Shown here in pieces: positions 26,991-34,684 of a stretch of 50,173 bases of DNA; position 1 is the first letter of the stretch, and every line of letters starts with the position of its first letter. A program made the position numbers and the translations under genes. Below the pieces are notes generated by a model. It had not been told where the DNA came from. It saw only the letters and a program-made list of their open reading frames with translations, and searched no databases. This DNA comes from CAYMKL01 sp964390805 (GTDB lineage: Bacteria > Chloroflexota > Anaerolineae > VGOG01): contig CAYMKL010000040.1 of the NCBI GenBank assembly GCA_964390805.1, forward strand, positions 1 through 50,173, in the 5' to 3' direction.

Positions 26991-27622
26991 AAAGATTCAT
27001 CGCTATTGCTGGCAACGTAGGAGTGGGCAAATCCACCCTCACGGCTCTCCTCAGCGAGAAGTTTGGTTGGGAGCCCTTCTATGAAGCCGTGGACGACAAT
27101 CCCTATTTGGCCGACTTCTACAAGGACATGCGAAAGTGGGCCTTTCATTCCCAGGTCTTCTTCCTCTCGCGGCGTTTGCGCCACCACCACCAGGTACTCA
27201 GCCGCCCCAATTCCGTGATCCAGGATCGCACGGTGTACGAGGACGCTGAGATCTTCGCCGAGAACCTCTACCGCCAGGGACATATAGGGGAGCGGGACTA
27301 TCACAGCTACCGCGAGCTGTACGAAGTCTTGACCATGCTCCTGCCGCCTCCTGACCTGGTTGTTTATCTGCGGGCTTCGGTGCCCACGCTGGAACACCGC
27401 ATCGCCATGCGAGGGCGCGATTTTGAGCAAGACATCCCCACCGAGTACCTGGAGCAGCTCAATGAATTATACGAGGAGTGGGCCCATAATTTCACCCTCT
27501 GCCCGATGCTCACCGTACCCTCCGACAGCCTGGACTTCGTCAAGAACAACTCCCACATGGAGCTGATCACAGCCAAGATCATGGAGAAACTACATGGGAA
27601 AGAAATCGTCGTTTTCGATTGA
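26987..27622 (+). CDS. Deoxynucleoside kinase (dCK/dAK-type)
   Basis: 211 residues. The ATG overlaps the upstream stop codon (ATGA), so translation is coupled. P-loop GNVGVGKSTL (residues 8-17), QDRTVYEDAEIF (the DRS/DRT motif of deoxycytidine/deoxyadenosine kinases), lid RIAMRGRDFEQD. The pair resembles B. subtilis dgk-dck or the lactobacillar dGK/dAK heterodimer, in which two different subunits share activity. No other purine or pyrimidine gene is nearby. A heptamer array follows within 10 bp. Confidence 0.9.
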   Translation: MKRFIAIAGNVGVGKSTLTALLSEKFGWEPFYEAVDDNPYLADFYKDMRKWAFHSQVFFLSRRLRHHHQVLSRPNSVIQDRTVYEDAEIFAENLYRQGHIGERDYHSYRELYEVLTMLLPPPDLVVYLRASVPTLEHRIAMRGRDFEQDIPTEYLEQLNELYEEWAHNFTLCPMLTVPSDSLDFVKNNSHMELITAKIMEKLHGKEIVVFD

Positions 27623-27631
27623 GCAGGAAAA

Positions 27632-27696
27632 CGTGAAACGTGAAACGTGAGATTTGTACACGTGAAATCTTCAGGTTTTACGCATCACGTTTCACG
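27632..27696. repeat. Inverted heptanucleotide array 6
   Basis: Left arm: CGTGAAA, CGTGAAA, CGTGAGA (27632-27652), CGTGAAA (27661-27667). Right arm: TTTTACG, CATCACG, TTTCACG (27676-27696). The units are shared with array 4 at 12046-12119. Confidence 0.85.
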
Positions 27697-27719
27697 AGGT
27701 TGTCCTCGAGGAGGCCGTG

Positions 27720-30191
27720 ATGAAAGCAAACAAAGCGATTGTAAAACTGGCACTGGTAGTGATACTCCTCTCTCTAATACCCACCGGTGTCAAGGCTGCA
27801 CCCTTTGAGGCCGGGGATGCAGTTGTGAACTGGGGACGCAACCCCACTGCGCCAACGAACATGTCCGCAGCAACCCTTCGGCCTGGCTCAGGGCAAGCGT
27901 GGGGGACATGGATAGGGACTATCACGCGACTAGCCACACCCACGGCTACCACGACGCCCACGAGCACACCCACGGAAACACCAACCAGCACCTCCACGCC
28001 GACGTCCACGGCCACGCCCACTGATACCGCGACACCCACTAGCACGCCTACGGAAACACCAACCAGCACCTTCACGCCGACGCCAACGGCCACGTCCACA
28101 GCCACTGCGACACCCACGAGCACACCTACGGAAACACCAACCAGCACTTTCACGCCAACGTCCACGGCTACGCCCACTGATACCGCGACACCCACTAGCA
28201 CGCCTACGGAAACACCAACCAGCACCTTCACGCCGACGCCAACGGCCACGTCCACAGCCACTGCGACACCCACCAATACACCGACTCAGACGCCAACTCA
28301 CACTTCTACACCAACATCGACGGCAACACCCACCCTCACCGCGACGCCGACCAGTACCCATACATCAACTCCAACCAGCACTTCCACACCTACCTCCACT
28401 TCCACAAACACGCCCACTCCAACCAGTACTCCAACGCGAATTCCCGACGAGGAACTGGTTTGCAACGGCGGCTTTGAGACAACAGAGTGCTGGGTCGCCA
28501 GGACTAGCCCACGCCCAGCAGAATACTCCACGGCCGTGGTTCGGTCGGGTTCCTGGGCCATGCGCTTGGGGATCACCGATCAGAGCGATGCCCTAAGCTA
28601 TTCCTCCATCTATCAGGAGGTGACTATTCCTGAGGGCGCAGCGAACGCGGTCCTGTCGTTTTGGCACTATCCCCTCTGTCAAGACGTCCTCCCGTACGAC
28701 TGGCAAGGGGCGATCATCTACGACAATACTTGGGGGTTTCTGGACTGGGTGCTGCCGCACATCTGCTCTGACAGCCAGGCCTGGACGTACCACACCTTTG
28801 ACCTGACGGACTACAAGGGGCAGACGCTCATATTGTATTTCAATGTCTACAACGATGGGGTGGGTGATCTCAAGACAGCCATGTACCTCGATGATGTGTC
28901 TGTACAGATATGGTACCCAATGGCCACCCCAACTCCTACGGCCACACTTACCACTGCTACACCAACCAGGACACCCACAGGAACACCGCCTAGCACGCCC
29001 ACACCGACTGGAACATCCCTCTTGACCCCAACTTCGACGCCTACGCCAACTGAAACTCCCTCGTTTTACGTATACTTACCTCTGATCTGGAAAGATTACT
29101 CCCCCCCGGAAGCTCGGGCTCTCTGGGTGACCCGCTGGGATTACTCGGATTCAGAGGATGTGCAAGAAATCGTAAATCGAGCCGCCAACGCCAACTTCAA
29201 CATCATATTCTTCCAGGTGCGCGGCCAGGCTGATGCCTACTACCACTCCAACTACGAGCCCTGGGCGCAGAGGCTGACGGGCACCCTGGGCCAAAATCCC
29301 GGCTGGGACCCTTTGGCTACCGCAGTGGAGTTGGCCCACGCCGCTGGCCTGGAGCTACACGCCTGGGTCAACGTCTATCCCGCCTGGCTGGGCGAGAGCC
29401 CACCGCCCTCCACAACCCCTGAGCACATGTACAATTCATTTAACGAGCTCTATGATGACAATTGGGTACACTGGAACGACCAGGGCCAGCCCATGCAACT
29501 GAGCACATCCTATCTCTGGGCCAGTCCTGGTCACGAAGCTGTGGCCGAACATATCGTACAGGTCTGCGAAGATATAGTGGCCAACTACGATGTGGACGGC
29601 TTGCACCTGGACCGGGTTCGATACTACCGGCCGGAGTATTCCCACGATCCGGTGAGCAAGGCCCGCTTTGCGGACGAAAAGGCCATCAACCCGGAGCTAA
29701 CTTGGGAGGAATGGCAGCGCTCACAAGTCACATCTCTGGTAAGCAGCTTATACGAAGCCATCTCCTTCAAGCCCGACTTGATGCTGACGGCAGCGGCCTG
29801 GCCTATCAATCAGGACCAATGGGGCTGGATCACCTGGGATGGCTACTCTGGCTACTACCAGGACTCCCACGGTTGGATGGAAGCAGGGGTGATTGATGCC
29901 ATCTCTCCCATGCTCTACACCATCACCATCAAGGATTACCCAGACCGCTTCGACGTCCTGGTCCGCGACTTCGTGTCCAATGCCAATGGGCGCCACGTTT
30001 GGCCGGGGATCACAGCCGATTATGATTCTTTCGATGAAATCTGGTCAAGAATAGAGATAGCTCGTCAGGCTGGAGCAGCGGGGCAAGCCATATTCTCATA
30101 CTCCTACATCAACCAGCGGGACTATTGGGACGAGTTCCGCGATGGCCCGTATGCCATCCCAGCCGAGGTCCCCCCCGTATCCTGGAAATAA
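27720..30191 (+). CDS. Secreted GHL10-type glycosidase with two Thr/Pro linkers
   Basis: 824 residues from ATG 27720 (GAGGAGG upstream; GTG at 27717 is also possible). Signal peptide (residues about 7-28), a Thr/Pro linker of about 160 residues, a beta-sandwich carbohydrate-binding-like domain (about 240-405, starting LVCNGGFE and ending YLDDVSVQIW), a second short linker ending YVYLPLIWKDY, then a TIM-barrel of the GHL10 (DUF187) family (about 460-824). The barrel carries LWVTRWDY, ELHAWVNVYPAW and VDGLHLDRVRYYRPEY, in which the Asp pair is the candidate active site. GHL10 proteins are thought to be glycosidases on cell-wall or capsular glycans; the substrate is unknown. No anchoring signal was noted. 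Confidence 0.88.
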   Translation: MKANKAIVKLALVVILLSLIPTGVKAAPFEAGDAVVNWGRNPTAPTNMSAATLRPGSGQAWGTWIGTITRLATPTATTTPTSTPTETPTSTSTPTSTATPTDTATPTSTPTETPTSTFTPTPTATSTATATPTSTPTETPTSTFTPTSTATPTDTATPTSTPTETPTSTFTPTPTATSTATATPTNTPTQTPTHTSTPTSTATPTLTATPTSTHTSTPTSTSTPTSTSTNTPTPTSTPTRIPDEELVCNGGFETTECWVARTSPRPAEYSTAVVRSGSWAMRLGITDQSDALSYSSIYQEVTIPEGAANAVLSFWHYPLCQDVLPYDWQGAIIYDNTWGFLDWVLPHICSDSQAWTYHTFDLTDYKGQTLILYFNVYNDGVGDLKTAMYLDDVSVQIWYPMATPTPTATLTTATPTRTPTGTPPSTPTPTGTSLLTPTSTPTPTETPSFYVYLPLIWKDYSPPEARALWVTRWDYSDSEDVQEIVNRAANANFNIIFFQVRGQADAYYHSNYEPWAQRLTGTLGQNPGWDPLATAVELAHAAGLELHAWVNVYPAWLGESPPPSTTPEHMYNSFNELYDDNWVHWNDQGQPMQLSTSYLWASPGHEAVAEHIVQVCEDIVANYDVDGLHLDRVRYYRPEYSHDPVSKARFADEKAINPELTWEEWQRSQVTSLVSSLYEAISFKPDLMLTAAAWPINQDQWGWITWDGYSGYYQDSHGWMEAGVIDAISPMLYTITIKDYPDRFDVLVRDFVSNANGRHVWPGITADYDSFDEIWSRIEIARQAGAAGQAIFSYSYINQRDYWDEFRDGPYAIPAEVPPVSWK
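27975..28286 (+). repeat. 78-bp tandem repeat in the first linker, organised in 156-bp pairs
   Basis: Four 26-codon units (27975-28052, 28053-28130, 28131-28208, 28209-28286) begin GAAACACCAACCAGCAC. Units 1 and 3 are alike and units 2 and 4 are alike, so a 156-bp double unit was duplicated. Confidence 0.85.
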
Positions 30192-30225
30192 GGTGCAACG
30201 CACTTTTGAAGTGCGTTGTTGCACC
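30192..30225 (+). terminator. Hairpin after the glycosidase gene
   Basis: GGTGCAACGCACTT (30192-30205) pairs with AAGTGCGTTG and, after two T, GCACC (30209-30225), directly after the stop codon. No U-run follows, so it may be a processing hairpin or a repeat of its own. The rest of 30226-30363 has no gene that I can see. Confidence 0.5.
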
Positions 30226-30363
30226 CGTACACTATGCCCAGATGCATGCTCCAATGACGATGACCAACGCTGACAACTGTGAAACATGTGCTTGGCCAGA
30301 GCTCCAGCGACCCCTGAGGCCACTGGACTAGGGTCCAGCGGGAGCAGGTGAATAACTACCCCC

Positions 30364-31035
30364 TCAGAGCGATTTAGGATCCACAGGGTCCGGCAAAATC
30401 TCCCCGGCCACGAGGCAACGATGGCCAGTGAAGCCCTGGCAGGTCTGGGGCACATCCACAGGCAATGTCACGCCGAACTGGGCTAAAGCCCTGGTCAGAT
30501 GACAAAGGGGCAGGCCCATAACGCTGGCGTAGCAGCCCCCGATACGCTCCACGGGGCTGAAGTTCTGGTGCTGGATGGCATAGGCCCCAGCCTTGTCCAG
30601 GGGATCGCCACTGGCCGCGTAGCGAGCAATTTCCTCGTCGGTGTAAGCCCTCATCCAGACGGCGCTCTCGGCTAGCTCCGTGATCACCCGCCCCGACGCT
30701 GGATGATAGACCGTCACTCCGCTGAGGACGGTGTGCTTTCGCCCCCGCAAGCGCCGCAACATGGCTACCGCCTCAGCCTCATCGGCTGGCTTGCCCAGCA
30801 CATCACCATCGAGGACGACGATGGTGTCGGCAGCAACGATCAGTCCCTCAGGGTAAGTGAGAGCCATCGTCTTGGCCTTGGCCAGGCTCAAGCGACGGAC
30901 CATGTCCTGAGGGTTCTCTCCCTCCCTACCCTCCTCGTCCACATCAGCCGCCGCTACGGTGAAAGGCACGCTCAAGAGGGAGAAGAGTTGTCGCCGTCGC
31001 GGTGAGGCCGAGGCCAAAACCAATCGGTCTGGCAT
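30364..31035 (-). CDS. maf: Maf-family nucleotide pyrophosphatase
   Basis: 223 residues from ATG 31035, which starts MPDRLVLASASPRRRQL, the hallmark SxSPRR motif. Other motifs: ADTIVVLDGDVLGKPADEAE and the terminal GLPLCHLTRAL. Maf proteins hydrolyse non-canonical or modified nucleoside triphosphates (dTTP/UTP-type) and can affect septum formation. The ATG overlaps the stop codon of the upstream oxidoreductase (TGATG), so the two are cotranscribed. Confidence 0.95.
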   Translation of the reverse strand: MPDRLVLASASPRRRQLFSLLSVPFTVAAADVDEEGREGENPQDMVRRLSLAKAKTMALTYPEGLIVAADTIVVLDGDVLGKPADEAEAVAMLRRLRGRKHTVLSGVTVYHPASGRVITELAESAVWMRAYTDEEIARYAASGDPLDKAGAYAIQHQNFSPVERIGGCYASVMGLPLCHLTRALAQFGVTLPVDVPQTCQGFTGHRCLVAGEILPDPVDPKSL

Positions 31036-32081
31036 CAATCTACCTCCCTGTCGGGGGCGCGGCAAGCGATGCCATATTCCCCCGGCCCAGGCCAGCAACT
31101 GTTGCAGGAAATGCAAGCGGCGGGTGCGGTGCGGCCCTCCCGCCACTGATTGGGTAGGTCGGGCTCCCGGATCAGGGGCCGAGACATGGAGATGAAGTCA
31201 GCGGTACCTTCCTCAAGGATGCTCTCCATGACCGAGAGCGATCTCATCCCGCCTACCAGGATGAGGGGCAGGTCGGTCGCCTCCCGCGCTCGCCTGGCCT
31301 GGGGCAAAAAGTAGGCTTCATCCTCAGGCCTCAAGACGTCCTTTCGAGCACTGGTCACACCTATCCCACAACTGATCTCCACGGCATCAAGGCCCCAATC
31401 GGCCAGGTGGCGCACTATCTCAACTCCATCGTCCAGGGTCAGGCCATCCCGTGCAGAGTCCTGGATGCCCAGCTTGATGAGCAGCGGGTAATCGCTCCCC
31501 ACTTCGTCCCGCGCCGCTGCAGCCACTTCCTCCAGAAATCGCAGCCGCCGGGCGATACTGCCGCCCCACTGATCGCGACGCCAGTTGGTGGCTGGCGAAC
31601 AGAACTGGTTGATCAGATAGCCATGCGCGCCATGCAGTTGGACGCCATCGAACCCCGCTTCCTTGGCCCGTCCGGCAGCCCTGCCGAAGGCAGCAACCAG
31701 TTCTTTGATCTCCGCCTCCGTCAATTCGTGGGGACGAGGGCCTCCTTTGACCTGAGGCGCCGGCGAGGGAGCCACCGGCGTCCGACCGATCACCTTCTCT
31801 GATGCCTGGCGGCCGGCATGGTTGATCTGCATGACCACGCCGCTTCGCTTACTGCCGCCCTCCCGGCGCACGACCTCGCTCAGAGCTTGCAGCGAGGGGA
31901 CAAGATCATCACGATGGACGCCCATCATCATTGGGTGGGCCTTGCCGCTCACATGAGCAAAGGCGTGACCGGTGATGATCATCCCCACGCCACCCCTGGC
32001 CAGGTCAGCATAGAGATCAATCATGGCTTGTTCAGGCCGGCCATCCTCGTCCAAGATGGACATGCGCTTCTCCGCTGGCAA
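31035..32081 (-). CDS. Old Yellow Enzyme-family NADH:flavin oxidoreductase, N-terminus unusual
   Basis: 348 residues from a TTG at 32081, with no convincing alternative. The FMN-binding barrel is recognisable: LARGGVGMIITGHAFAH, VMQINHAGRQ, FDGVQLHGAHGYLINQFCSP (with the catalytic His/Asn pair region), GSIARRLRFLEE and ILVGGMRS. The usual first beta strand with L-x-NRxVRSA, about 25-30 residues, is missing before SILDEDGRPEQ. In-frame upstream codons run back to a TAG without an ATG, and the IS701 element lies about 190 bp upstream. The gene may be 5'-truncated or start atypically. A C-terminal CISCNSCWPGPGEYGIAC stretch could hold a metal or cluster site. Substrate unknown. Confidence 0.75.
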   Translation of the reverse strand: MPAEKRMSILDEDGRPEQAMIDLYADLARGGVGMIITGHAFAHVSGKAHPMMMGVHRDDLVPSLQALSEVVRREGGSKRSGVVMQINHAGRQASEKVIGRTPVAPSPAPQVKGGPRPHELTEAEIKELVAAFGRAAGRAKEAGFDGVQLHGAHGYLINQFCSPATNWRRDQWGGSIARRLRFLEEVAAAARDEVGSDYPLLIKLGIQDSARDGLTLDDGVEIVRHLADWGLDAVEISCGIGVTSARKDVLRPEDEAYFLPQARRAREATDLPLILVGGMRSLSVMESILEEGTADFISMSRPLIREPDLPNQWREGRTAPAACISCNSCWPGPGEYGIACRAPDREVD

Positions 32082-32263
32082 CGGAGGACAGGACCATCGC
32101 AGCCTTGTAGCGGCCGACTGCCGTGTCAGCTACCATGGAAATGGGGCGACCAAGCTAGAATAAGGCTGCTTCTGGGTTGTCGTCACCAAACGTTCCCGCA
32201 CTGGGCTGTTCAAAGTGTATTCACAGATTGGTGATAGTCTTCATAACTGGACCTTTCCGGGCC
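32082..32263. other. Spacer of about 180 bp between oxidoreductase and IS element
   Basis: No gene recognised. It may contain the disrupted promoter or the lost 5' end of the oxidoreductase gene. Confidence 0.3.
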
Positions 32264-32270
32264 TTCTTAA

Positions 32271-33761
32271 TACTACAACCGCACCTATGGTGGGTGATCG
32301 TTATGGGTAACTTCTGTGGACAGGACCACCCCTCTGCGCCGGTAATGGCTGCGGCGGGCTTGCTGTCGCCTGGCCCGGCGCCAGCGCGACCAGGCCAGCC
32401 GCAACTCCACCGAACGGGGTGGCAAGGGCATGGCTACTTCCAGCAGACGACGCACCTCTGGAACGGTCAGTTCAGCCAGGCCTGGGTCCGGAGCCCTCTT
32501 TTTTTCTCCGCCTTGCAACAGACGGAGGCTAGCCAAGCATGGGCCATCATAGATAGGGTGATGTGACGATGCCAACTATGCCAGTGACGCACCTCATACT
32601 CATCCAGACCCGTTTCGCCCTTCGCCTCTTCGATGCTCTGTTCCACGAGATGTCTTTTCGAGGCCACCTGGGCCAGTTTCAGCAATGGCGTCTCCTCAGG
32701 GGCGTTGGACAGGTAATAGGCGATGTCGGTGGGGTCGGTCCGCGAACGCCGGGCCAACAACCAGGCGTCTGGTCCCGGCAGCCCTTCCCGACTCTCCACC
32801 ACCCGTGCCCAGTCATAGGTGATGGGCCCTTTCTCTCCCTCGGCTACGGTCAACGGCTTCCACTGGCTGGTCGGCCAGGAAGCGACGACGCCGGCCGCCG
32901 CGGTGGCCGGCTCTGCCCCTTTGGCCAGACGGGGCTTCGTGCGCGGCCGACCTCCCGTTTCCTTTATCGGATCCTCTACCAACGGGCGTTCCGTCCAAAC
33001 TGGGGTGTTGCTCGAGACGGCCAGGACGCACAGCCGTTTCTCCTGGGCGACGGCATCGCGCAACGCCGGGTCATTGCCGTACACCTCATCCCCGATCACC
33101 CAGCGCATGGGGACACCTAGCTCCCAGGCGTGCTTCAGCATCTCCACCGCTTGCTGCGGCTTGGTGCGAAACTCGACCTCCGGCGGCGCCTTCGCTTCTG
33201 CTCGTCGTTCCGTATCGTCGCACCACCCCTTGGGCAGGTACAGACGGCGATCCAGAAAAGCAAAGCCCTGGGGCGAGACATAGACCAGAAAGGTCCCGAT
33301 CTGACAGTTTTCGACCTTGCCCGCGGTGCCGGTGTATTGCCGTTTGACCCCCACCGACTTGTTGCCCTTTTTCAGAAAGCCGGTCTCATCCACTACGCCA
33401 ATCCCGTCCTCGTCACCCAACTCTTCGATAACAAAGCACTGCAACTCATCACGCGCTGCATCCGCATCCCACTGGGCGCTATACAACAACCGTTGCGTTT
33501 TGTCCGGTCTATCATCACCGATCGCCTCCGCCAGTTGCCAGCCGTTCTTGCGTTTGACAGGTCCCAGCAACCCCTGCATGTACTTGGCCGCCTGCTCCCG
33601 CGGTTCGCTGCGGGCAAAAAGGTGGGCAAATCGGGCATGAAAGGCCTCAAAATCTTCAGCCCAGACTTCCAATTCTTCGGATGTCATTGGCCTTCTCCTC
33701 TCTCTCAGAGTCGGAAGTATCTTAGCTCAAACGCGCCAATGACACAAATGCGGTTGTAGTA
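32271..33761 (-). mobile_element. IS701-family insertion sequence with TIR TACTACAACCGCA and TTAA duplication
   Basis: The transposase gene is bounded by TACTACAACCGCA (32271-32283) and its reverse complement (33749-33761). Each end is flanked by TTAA (32267-32270 and 33762-33765), a 4-bp duplication that fits the YTAR target of this family. The length is 1491 bp. Beyond the TTAA the outer C/G match extends the symmetry to CTTAA and TTAAG, so an 18-bp TIR including TTAA cannot be excluded. Confidence 0.8.
32285..33687 (-). CDS. IS701-family transposase, needs a -1 frameshift at an A7 run
   Basis: DDE transposase with Asp in VVDETGFLKKG, Asp in VIGDEVYGND and Glu in VEQSIEEAKGETGLDEYE. The frame from ATG 33687 ends at 32467 shortly after AEKKRG. 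The next frame continues with GGEKKRAPDPGLAEL, TVPEVRRLLEVAMPLPP and a WRRARRQQARRSHYRRR tail, which is the C-terminal part I expect for this family. The switch lies at seven A on the minus strand (32499-32505 on +). A -1 step there joins the frames to give about 467 residues. It could be programmed slippage or a broken gene or sequencing indel. Confidence 0.75.
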
Positions 33762-33782
33762 TTAAGCAGCATTTCGGCCCGC

Positions 33783-33923
33783 GGTAGTCCCCCTGTTAGG
33801 CGTTGCTAACGCCAGATGGGGCTTTCACCCACGATATATAGTGGTTCATCTGACTTCTGTACCGCAAGATGTAGTAGTCCACGAAGTTTTCTATGTCCAG
33901 CAACACTCGAGAGGGGGACTACC
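33783..33923. mobile_element. 141-bp MITE with 8-bp target duplication
   Basis: GGTAGTCCCCCT (33783-33794) is repeated inverted as AGGGGGACTACC (33912-33923). The arms extend to about 25 bp at 20/25 identity. CGGCCCGC is present directly on both sides (33775-33782 and 33924-33931), the signature of a transposition event. No coding capacity. The autonomous partner is not in the window. Confidence 0.8.
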
Positions 33924-34012
33924 CGGCCCGCAACTAAAGACAAACCGCCGGGTGACCGTTCCCTCTCGCCTTCCGTTGGGATTGAGCATTATATACTAGC
34001 GAGGGGAATCAG

Positions 34013-34499
34013 TCAAACCAGCTTGACTGATCGAGCGAGCTGTTGGGCTGCGTGAAGCACCTTCAACTCTACAAGAGTCAAATAGCCCAGTGCCAAGTGC
34101 ACTATTTTGGAGACTGTTCGGTTCTAGTTGCTAAGAGAGCGTACAGCGGGCCAATTTAAGAAAAACAGCACTTTTGGGGACGATTATCTGCGCAGAACAG
34201 CCTGAACAAGCGAATTTTCTGCGACTTTCCCGCCGAAATCTCGTAGGGGGAAGCCCCCAGAACTAAAACCGAACAGTGTCCTATTTTGGTCGTATAGAGG
34301 TCATCGAGAAAGTGGCCGATGCGTTGGTACGCATTCTCACAGTCTTCGTAGTCGTTTAGGTAGACTTCCTCTTACTTTTCAAGGCGCAGATGAGCCGCTC
34401 GGCATAGGCATTCTCCATGAGGCGCCCTACGGCGACCATGCTGATCTGCATATCGTGCGCTTCCGGGAGAGCCACATGGCTGTAAGCAGTGTACTGGAA
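34013..34499 (-). pseudogene. IS3-family (orfB-type) transposase remnant, interrupted
   Basis: Reading the minus strand from 34499: FQYTAYSHVALPEAHDMQIS, MVAVGRLMENAYAERLICAL, then after a frameshift near 34366-34380 EEVYLNDYEDCENAYQRIGH, FLDDLYTTKI. This is the integrase end of the IS3 orfB type (NGYAERLMRTIKEEEV...HKRIHSSLGYLTPAEFE). The frame is cut at 34281 by a 170-bp MITE. Removing the MITE and one duplication lets it continue as VHLALGYLTLVELKVLHAAQ to a stop at 34013-34015. The upstream two thirds of the gene are missing. Inactive. Confidence 0.8.
34111..34280. mobile_element. 170-bp MITE nested in the transposase remnant
   Basis: AGACTGTTCGGTTCTAGTT (34111-34129) matches the reverse complement of AACTAAAACCGAACAGTGT (34261-34279) at 17/19. 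CTATTTTGG stands directly on both sides (34102-34110 and 34281-34289), a 9-bp duplication. It has no coding capacity. Confidence 0.8.
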
Positions 34500-34605
34500 C
34501 TAGAGGTGCATTTCACTTTTGGGGCAGAATGTGCGATAATTGCGAGAGCAAATTGTGCCGGAGGTAAGCAAGGATGAAGAGCTCTCGCTGAACTAGTAGC
34601 CCATT

Positions 34606-34634
34606 TGACAAAATCGCGATTTTGTTGTATTATA
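34606..34634 (+). promoter_or_regulatory. Promoter of the IclR-type regulator gene
   Basis: TTGACA (34606-34611), 17-bp spacer, TATTAT (34629-34634), about 50 bp before the ATG at 34685. Confidence 0.75.
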
Positions 34635-34661
34635 TGCATAATGGTTGCGCATTATACAACA
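34625..34661 (+). promoter_or_regulatory. Inverted repeat over the -10 region, candidate IclR operator
   Basis: GTTGTAT (34625-34631) and ATACAAC (34655-34661) flank an AT-rich centre with TATGCATA and GCGCATTATA. Its place over and after the -10 box fits autorepression by the IclR protein. Confidence 0.5.
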
Positions 34662-34684
34662 CTAGCTCGACGGGTGGATGAATT

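Noticed and set aside
27692..28576. Val/Gly-rich frames on the minus strand over the glycosidase linker
   Set aside because: Antisense of the Thr/Pro repeat; the open frames result from repeat composition.
32266..33766. 18-bp TIR including CTTAA for the IS701 element
   Set aside because: TTAA is palindromic and fits the known YTAR target duplication, so I prefer 13-bp TIRs plus TTAA; the outer C/G match may be chance. This is not fully settled.
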